DNA of 64,000 nt from Planctomyces sp. (GTDB lineage: Bacteria > Planctomycetota > Planctomycetia > Planctomycetales > Planctomycetaceae): positions 62,001 through 126,000 of the forward strand of contig JAHBXW010000004.1 in the NCBI GenBank assembly GCA_019636235.1. The letters run 5' to 3'. The notes under the pieces are model-generated. The model saw only the letters and a program-made list of their open reading frames with translations. It did no database searches and had not been told where the DNA came from. How positions within the stretch are numbered: the stretch's first letter is position 1; every line of letters begins with the position of its first letter. The position numbers and the translations under genes are program-made. Shown here piece after piece: positions 59,294-64,000 of the stretch.

Positions 59294-61489
59294 ATGGTCC
59301 CCCTGATTTCCGCAGACATGCAAGACCGCCTGGTTTTTCAAACCGGAGACACTCGCCGTGCGGGGGCGCGCCTGGCGGCTCGACGCTGGCTGAGAGCGGC
59401 GATCGTCCTGTGCGGCGTGGTCGCGCTGACGTCCCCCGCGGCCGCGCAGATCATGATCCTGGATACCCCAGCGGGCGACTCGTCGGAGCAGGACCCCGCC
59501 GCCCAGCAGGGCTTCACGGTCCCGACCGATGAATCGCTGCAGACGACGTTTGGCGATTTCCAACGGCACGTCGAACGCAAGGCCTGGGAGAAGGCCTTCT
59601 CGACGCTGAGCGAGATCCCGCCCGAAAAACGCACGGGCATGCTGGCCCGGAAGGACGGGCTGATCGTGCCGGCGCAGCTCCGCATCTGGGAGTCGATCGC
59701 GGAGCTTCCCGCGGATGGCCGAGAGGCGTTTCGCGTGTTCTATGACGCGGCGGCGCGGCAGGCGTGGGAGCCGGTCGCGGCCGGCAAGGGCGCCCCGTCC
59801 GAGCAGATCGCGGCGGCCGAACGGATCTTTCAACAATGGTTTCTGACGTCCGTGGGCGACAACGCGGCGGACTTCCTGGGGGATGCGGCGCTCGAACGCG
59901 GGGACGCCGAGGCCGCCGAGCGGTACTGGCGGGCCGTGCTTGAGAAACATCCGGCGAGCGACATTCCCGAGGAACGGCTGCTGTTCAAGCGGGGACTGGC
60001 CCTGGCGCGGCTGGGTCAGTCCGGCACGGCGACTTCGGTCCAGCGGACGCTGACCCAGCGGTTTCCGAATGCGAAGATCCGGGTCGCGGGTCGGGAGGTC
60101 AGTCCCTCCGCGGCGCTGGCGGAAGCGATCGCCAAGGCCCCGCAGCGGTCGACGCAGGAATCCCGGGCTGCGCTGGCGTTTCGACAGGCGCCGCCCCCGG
60201 AGACGTCTCCCGCCTGGCGGACGCAGTTCGTCTCGCCAAAAGCCTACCAGCAGATCGAAGCCACGACTCGGAACAACTACTGGTACCGCAACGGCATGGA
60301 GACGCTGGTCCCGGCGACGGCCAGCGACGGCGAACGCCTGTATTGCAACTGGTTCGGCGTGTGCTTCGCGACCGACCTTCAAACCGGCAAGCTCCTGTGG
60401 CGATCGCAGAAGTTCTCGGAGTTGAACAACCACATCGGCAATCTGCCGCATTCGGCGACGGATATGGCCGGGTACTCGCTGGTCGCCGGCCACGGCATCG
60501 TGCTGTCGGTCAACATGCCGCTGGAGCGGCTGAACTACTGGCAGGAGCCGTTCCGGATGTTCTGCTTCGACGCCGCGACCGGCAACGTGAAGTGGAAGAC
60601 GCTGGACCAGGGGGACCTGCAGCAGATCAATTTCGTGGGGCAGCCGCTGATCGAAGCGGACCGGATCCTGGCGATCGGGAACTCGCGGGAGTCGGCGCAG
60701 TTCGTCCTGTACAGCCTCGATCCGCAGACCGGGAAATCACAATGGTCGGCGCCGCTGGGGACCGCCAAGAAGCGGATGACGCCTCGCGGGTATGAAGCCG
60801 TTCCGCAGCCCGTGATGCTGCGCCAGGGCCGCACGCTGTTCGTGGCGACTCAGAACGGCGCGCTGGCGGCATTTGATCTCGACCAGCGCGAAGTGCGCTG
60901 GCTGTTGACCTACGATGGTCCGGCGACGGGACAATCGTCCCGGTTCGTCTACAGCGGGATGATCGATGATGTGACGCGTCTGCACACGCGGACGGCGATC
61001 GTGGAGCAGGACGGCCTGTTGTATGTGAAGGAAGCCGGGTCGCGGGAACTGGTGGCGGTCGATCCGGCGGGTCCGTCGATTCTCTGGAAGCGGCCCGCGG
61101 AGCAGGCGGCGCAGCTGGTCGGAGTCGATCAGGACGCGGTGTATCTGCTGGATACGGAGTTGTCGTCGATCGACCGCCGGACTCGGACGCTGCGCTGGGC
61201 CACGCGGCTGCCGATCGAATGCGGCGGACTGAGCGCTGTCATCGGTCCGGAATCGGTGCTGGTGCTGACCAGCCGCGGGCTGTTCGAACTCGACCGGAAC
61301 ACGGGCGATCCGCGGAACATCTTCCGGGGTGTGGACCTGAAGTCGGGCGGGGGCCGGTTGCAGATGATCGGCCGGCAGCTGGTGGCGGTGACGACGATTT
61401 CGGTGACGTCCTATGGGGAGTCAGCGGCGGATTCGTCCGGGGCGCCGGCGGCGGACACGTCCGGGGCGTCGGCGGCGGAATCGCAGTAG
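59294..61489 (+). CDS. Exported PQQ-like beta-propeller protein
   Basis: 731 residues from ATG 59294 (the ATG at 59318 is a second choice). A signal region (WLRAAIVLCGVVALTSPAAA) precedes a helical/TPR-like part (DFLGDAALERGDAEAAERYW) and then a propeller: LYCNWFGVCFATDLQTGKLL, FRMFCFDAATGNVKWKTLDQ, FVLYSLDPQTGKSQWSAPLG, LFVATQNGALAAFDLDQREV. These are PQQ-enzyme-like blades without the cofactor site, as in BamB-type scaffolds. Ends with an Ala/Ser-rich tail of the repeated ADSSGAPAADTSGASAAE type. Confidence 0.88.
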   Translation: MVPLISADMQDRLVFQTGDTRRAGARLAARRWLRAAIVLCGVVALTSPAAAQIMILDTPAGDSSEQDPAAQQGFTVPTDESLQTTFGDFQRHVERKAWEKAFSTLSEIPPEKRTGMLARKDGLIVPAQLRIWESIAELPADGREAFRVFYDAAARQAWEPVAAGKGAPSEQIAAAERIFQQWFLTSVGDNAADFLGDAALERGDAEAAERYWRAVLEKHPASDIPEERLLFKRGLALARLGQSGTATSVQRTLTQRFPNAKIRVAGREVSPSAALAEAIAKAPQRSTQESRAALAFRQAPPPETSPAWRTQFVSPKAYQQIEATTRNNYWYRNGMETLVPATASDGERLYCNWFGVCFATDLQTGKLLWRSQKFSELNNHIGNLPHSATDMAGYSLVAGHGIVLSVNMPLERLNYWQEPFRMFCFDAATGNVKWKTLDQGDLQQINFVGQPLIEADRILAIGNSRESAQFVLYSLDPQTGKSQWSAPLGTAKKRMTPRGYEAVPQPVMLRQGRTLFVATQNGALAAFDLDQREVRWLLTYDGPATGQSSRFVYSGMIDDVTRLHTRTAIVEQDGLLYVKEAGSRELVAVDPAGPSILWKRPAEQAAQLVGVDQDAVYLLDTELSSIDRRTRTLRWATRLPIECGGLSAVIGPESVLVLTSRGLFELDRNTGDPRNIFRGVDLKSGGGRLQMIGRQLVAVTTISVTSYGESAADSSGAPAADTSGASAAESQ

Positions 61490-61554
61490 GTCGGCGCAGT
61501 GGGGCAGATGAGGGCCGCCGCGAGACCGGCGGGATTGAGAATCGGGAGCAATTG

Positions 61555-62388
61555 ATGACGCGAAGCCAGACGTTCCATTCCGCCTGCCTGGCGGCCCTGC
61601 TGCTGTCTATGGGGGCCGCCGCGCTCAGGGCGCAGGATTTCGCGCCCTCCCGCGGCATCCTCGTGGCGGGCCGCGGCGAGGCGAAATCGAAACCGAATGT
61701 CGTCGAGCTGTCCGGGACGGTGACGGGCGAAGCGGAGCTGGCCAGCGACGCGATCACCAAATACCGCGACAACCGTCAGCGAGCCGTCGACGCCGTCGAG
61801 AATCTGAAGATCGAGAACCTGTCGATCGAAGGAGGCGGCGTCGCGATCAACTCCTCGCTGTCCGCCGCGGCGATGCAGGCCATGGCGCAGGGCATGCCGG
61901 CGACCGGCACGGGGAATAACCGGCTGCAGGTCTCCGAGCCGCTGAAGATCCGCATCGAGGGGGTCGACAAACTGACGACCGAGGAACTGCTGGAGACGCT
62001 GGTGCGGATCGTTGACGCGGGGAAAGACGCGGGCGTCGCGATCGGCCCGCAGGTGGAATACAACCCCTACGTCTACAACCCGCGGCAGGGACAGGCGAGT
62101 TCCCTGGCGACGTTCCGGATGTCGGACATTTCCGAGCTGCGGCAGCAGGCGTATGAGGGGGCGATCAAAGACGCTCGGACGCAGGCCGAACGGCTGGCGA
62201 AGCTGTCCGGCGTGACGCTGGGCCGCGTGACGTCGGTCCGGGAGGGAACTCAGCAGAATCAGACGCAGATGAACGTCATGTATTACTACGGCGCGCAGTC
62301 GGCGAGCGAACCCGACGCCTATTCGACCGGCAAGCTGGAGCAGATCACGGTCAGCGTGGTGCTGCAGGTCGAGTTCGCGATCGAGTGA
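61555..62388 (+). CDS. SIMPL-domain (DUF541) exported protein
   Basis: 277 residues, ATG 61555 with GGGAG upstream. Signal peptide (CLAALLLSMGAAALRA). ILVAGRGEAKSKPNVVELSG, the central NRQRAVDAVENLKIENLSIE and AYEGAIKDARTQAERLAKLS are typical of SIMPL proteins, in which related members affect oxidative stress or signalling. The position between the propeller and terpene-repeat genes suggests one transcript. Confidence 0.92.
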   Translation: MTRSQTFHSACLAALLLSMGAAALRAQDFAPSRGILVAGRGEAKSKPNVVELSGTVTGEAELASDAITKYRDNRQRAVDAVENLKIENLSIEGGGVAINSSLSAAAMQAMAQGMPATGTGNNRLQVSEPLKIRIEGVDKLTTEELLETLVRIVDAGKDAGVAIGPQVEYNPYVYNPRQGQASSLATFRMSDISELRQQAYEGAIKDARTQAERLAKLSGVTLGRVTSVREGTQQNQTQMNVMYYYGAQSASEPDAYSTGKLEQITVSVVLQVEFAIE

Positions 62389-62413
62389 TCCGGTCGGAAG
62401 AAGGGGGGCTGCC

Positions 62414-63517
62414 ATGAACACGCGAATCGCAGGGAACGTTCGGTCGTCCCGGAAGCAGGCGGGCGCCGTGTCGGCGTGCGCGGCGGCCGTCGCGCTGGCC
62501 GGGCTGTGGCCCTTTGGCGCCGGGCCGCGTCCCGCGCGGGCGGCCGAGGAGCTGCGGCCGAAGCACATCACGCCGGAGACGATCGTCTCAGTGAAGAAGG
62601 GGCTGGACTTTCTGGCCAGCAAACAGGATCCGGACGGCAGCTTCCAGTCGTCGCGGGGAGGCGGGGAATACCCCTGCACGATGACCGCGCTGGCCGGCAT
62701 GGCGTTTCTCGCCAACGGCAACACCCCCAGCCGCGGGCCATACGCCGATCAGGTCCGCAAATGCGCGGCCTTCCTGGCGAACCAGCAGGATGCGCGGAGC
62801 GGGTTGATCGCCGCCAATGGCGAGAACGGCATGCCCATGTACGGGCACGGCTTCTCGCTGATGTTCCTGGCCTGCGTGCATGGCATGGAACACGATCCGC
62901 GTCAGCGCGAGAAGATCGGCGGCGTCATCAAGAACGCGCTGCAGTTGACGGCCTCGGCGCAGAGCCCCCTGGGAGGCTGGACGTACACGCCGGGTTCCGG
63001 CGACGAGGGGAGCGTGACGGTCACGCAAATGCAGGGTCTGCGGGCGGCGCACAACGCCGGCTTCACGGTTCCCAAGGGGACGATCGAGGCGGCGATCCGC
63101 TATCTTGAGATGTGCCGCACGCCGGAAGGAGGCATCCGCTACGCCTATCACTCCGGGTCCGACACCCGGCTGCCGATCACGGCGGCGGCGATCTGCTGCC
63201 TGTATTCGGCGGGAGAGTACGATTCCCCGCTGGCGGACAGCTCGCTGAAGTACGTGCACGGCCAGTTCAAGCTGACGCAGAATGAGTTCCGCAGCGGACA
63301 CTATTTCTATCTGCATCTGTACGCGTCGCAGGCGTTCTACCAGGCGGGGGACGAATACTGGGACGCCTACTTCCCGCCGGCCCGGGACAACCTGATCCGG
63401 CAGCAGTCCAAGGAGGGGAGCTGGCAGGGAGACGGCGTCGGCGAGATCTTCGGCACCAGCCTGGCCTGCATCCTGTTGCAACTGCCTTACAAGTTTCTGC
63501 CCATTTACCAGCGCTGA
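62414..63517 (+). CDS. Exported prenyltransferase/squalene-oxidase-repeat protein
   Basis: 367 residues. A long signal region ([20 protein letters not shown]) precedes repeats of the terpene-cyclase type: [55 protein letters not shown] and [20 protein letters not shown]. The acidic DXDD catalytic motif of cyclases is not apparent. Such secreted alpha-alpha barrel proteins are abundant in planctomycetes, usually near MoxR genes, as here. Confidence 0.9.
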   Translation: MNTRIAGNVRSSRKQAGAVSACAAAVALAGLWPFGAGPRPARAAEELRPKHITPETIVSVKKGLDFLASKQDPDGSFQSSRGGGEYPCTMTALAGMAFLANGNTPSRGPYADQVRKCAAFLANQQDARSGLIAANGENGMPMYGHGFSLMFLACVHGMEHDPRQREKIGGVIKNALQLTASAQSPLGGWTYTPGSGDEGSVTVTQMQGLRAAHNAGFTVPKGTIEAAIRYLEMCRTPEGGIRYAYHSGSDTRLPITAAAICCLYSAGEYDSPLADSSLKYVHGQFKLTQNEFRSGHYFYLHLYASQAFYQAGDEYWDAYFPPARDNLIRQQSKEGSWQGDGVGEIFGTSLACILLQLPYKFLPIYQR

Positions 63518-63567
63518 GCGCTGGCGGCGCCTGCGCCGCCGGCCGGCATGACCCGGGAGACTGTGAC

Positions 63568-64000
63568 GTGAGTGAGACAACGACCGCGGCGCCCGACCTG
63601 GCGGCGCTGGAGAAGCTGGCCGCCGCCCAGAAGAAGCTTCGCGAGCAGGTCTCGCGCGTGGTCGTCGGGCAGGACGAGGTCGTGGAGCAGCTGCTGGTCA
63701 GCATCCTCGCCGGCGGACACTGCATTCTGGAGGGCGTGCCGGGCCTGGCGAAGACGCTGCTGGTGCAGACGCTGGCCCGCAGCCTGACGCTGGACTTCGG
63801 CCGGATTCAATTCACGCCCGACCTGATGCCGGCGGACATCACTGGCACGGACGTGATCTTCGAGGACCGCCAGTCCGGTCACCGCGAGTTCAAGTTCGTG
63901 AAGGGCCCGATCTTCACGAACATCCTGCTGGCGGACGAAATCAACCGAACCCCGCCGAAGACGCAGGCTGCGCTGCTGCAGGGCATGCAGGAGCGGAACA
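63568..64000 (+). CDS. MoxR-family AAA ATPase, 3' truncated
   Basis: GTG 63568 with GGGAG upstream; 144 codons visible before the window ends. Walker [10 protein letters not shown] (55-63) and Walker B LLADEINR (120-127) are intact, and [20 protein letters not shown] is the MoxR N-terminal signature. MoxR ATPases act as chaperones for VWA/DUF58 partners, which are presumably downstream. Confidence 0.95.
   Translation, partial: MSETTTAAPDLAALEKLAAAQKKLREQVSRVVVGQDEVVEQLLVSILAGGHCILEGVPGLAKTLLVQTLARSLTLDFGRIQFTPDLMPADITGTDVIFEDRQSGHREFKFVKGPIFTNILLADEINRTPPKTQAALLQGMQERN

Overview
The window looks like chromosomal DNA from a high-GC planctomycete (phylum Planctomycetota). This is inferred from gene content: an ECF sigma factor overlapping a zinc-finger serine/threonine kinase, a second ECF/anti-sigma set, a BatA-like VWA protein, a MoxR ATPase, a secreted terpene-cyclase-repeat protein, a SIMPL protein, an AsmA-like giant, and many genes without a clear Shine-Dalgarno sequence. 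I cannot name a genus. I recognised no rRNA, tRNA, CRISPR array or insertion sequence.

Bases 2-4580 differ from the rest. They are visibly lower in GC (30/60 in one row of the SIR2 gene, against 40/60 in one row of the AsmA gene) and hold a tightly packed plus-strand cassette: DUF2130 coiled-coil protein (5' end cut by the window), SIR2-domain protein, HerA-type ATPase, then a 70-residue KTSC protein. SIR2+HerA is a known anti-phage pair (SIR2-HerA, also called Nezha). The DUF2130 and KTSC members may make this an extended, undescribed version. About 530 bases without a convincing gene follow.

Bases 5.1-9.7 kb carry small stress and metabolite circuits: an AraC regulator with a YcaC-like isochorismatase hydrolase and a quinone-oxidoreductase-like protein, then a minus-strand ArsR-VOC-PhnB-membrane protein group. 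From 9.8 to 17.1 kb there is a membrane protein, an intergenic repeat, coaD, a PduO-type cobalamin adenosyltransferase, glpD, an M28 glutaminyl-cyclase-like protein, a RimK/MptN-like ATP-grasp ligase and gnd. From 17.4 to 28.5 kb lie prkA with a structured leader, several exported or hypothetical proteins, an MFS transporter and the BatA-like protein. From 28.7 to 32.9 kb a MarR-controlled group (DoxX, isochorismatase-like, monooxygenase-like, amidohydrolase) shares a TTTACATGTAAA-type box.

From 33 to 46.4 kb the genes concern the envelope and its signalling: a GT39-like mannosyl/arabinosyl transferase coupled to an AsmA-like protein, the ECF/kinase pair, a duplicated-module secreted protein, a JmjC-type oxygenase, and the second ECF operon (sigma, anti-sigma, exported third gene). 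From 46.7 to 55.4 kb are housekeeping genes (RlmI-like methyltransferase, inositol-phosphatase family, threonine aldolase, glutamine synthetase), an SGNH-like protein, a ParE toxin/antitoxin pair and a cupin. From 55.6 to 57.5 kb is an arsR-arsM-arsC cassette with no efflux pump. The end (57.6-64 kb) is a run of exported proteins (transglutaminase, PQQ-like propeller, SIMPL, terpene-cyclase repeat) leading into a MoxR ATPase cut off by the window end.
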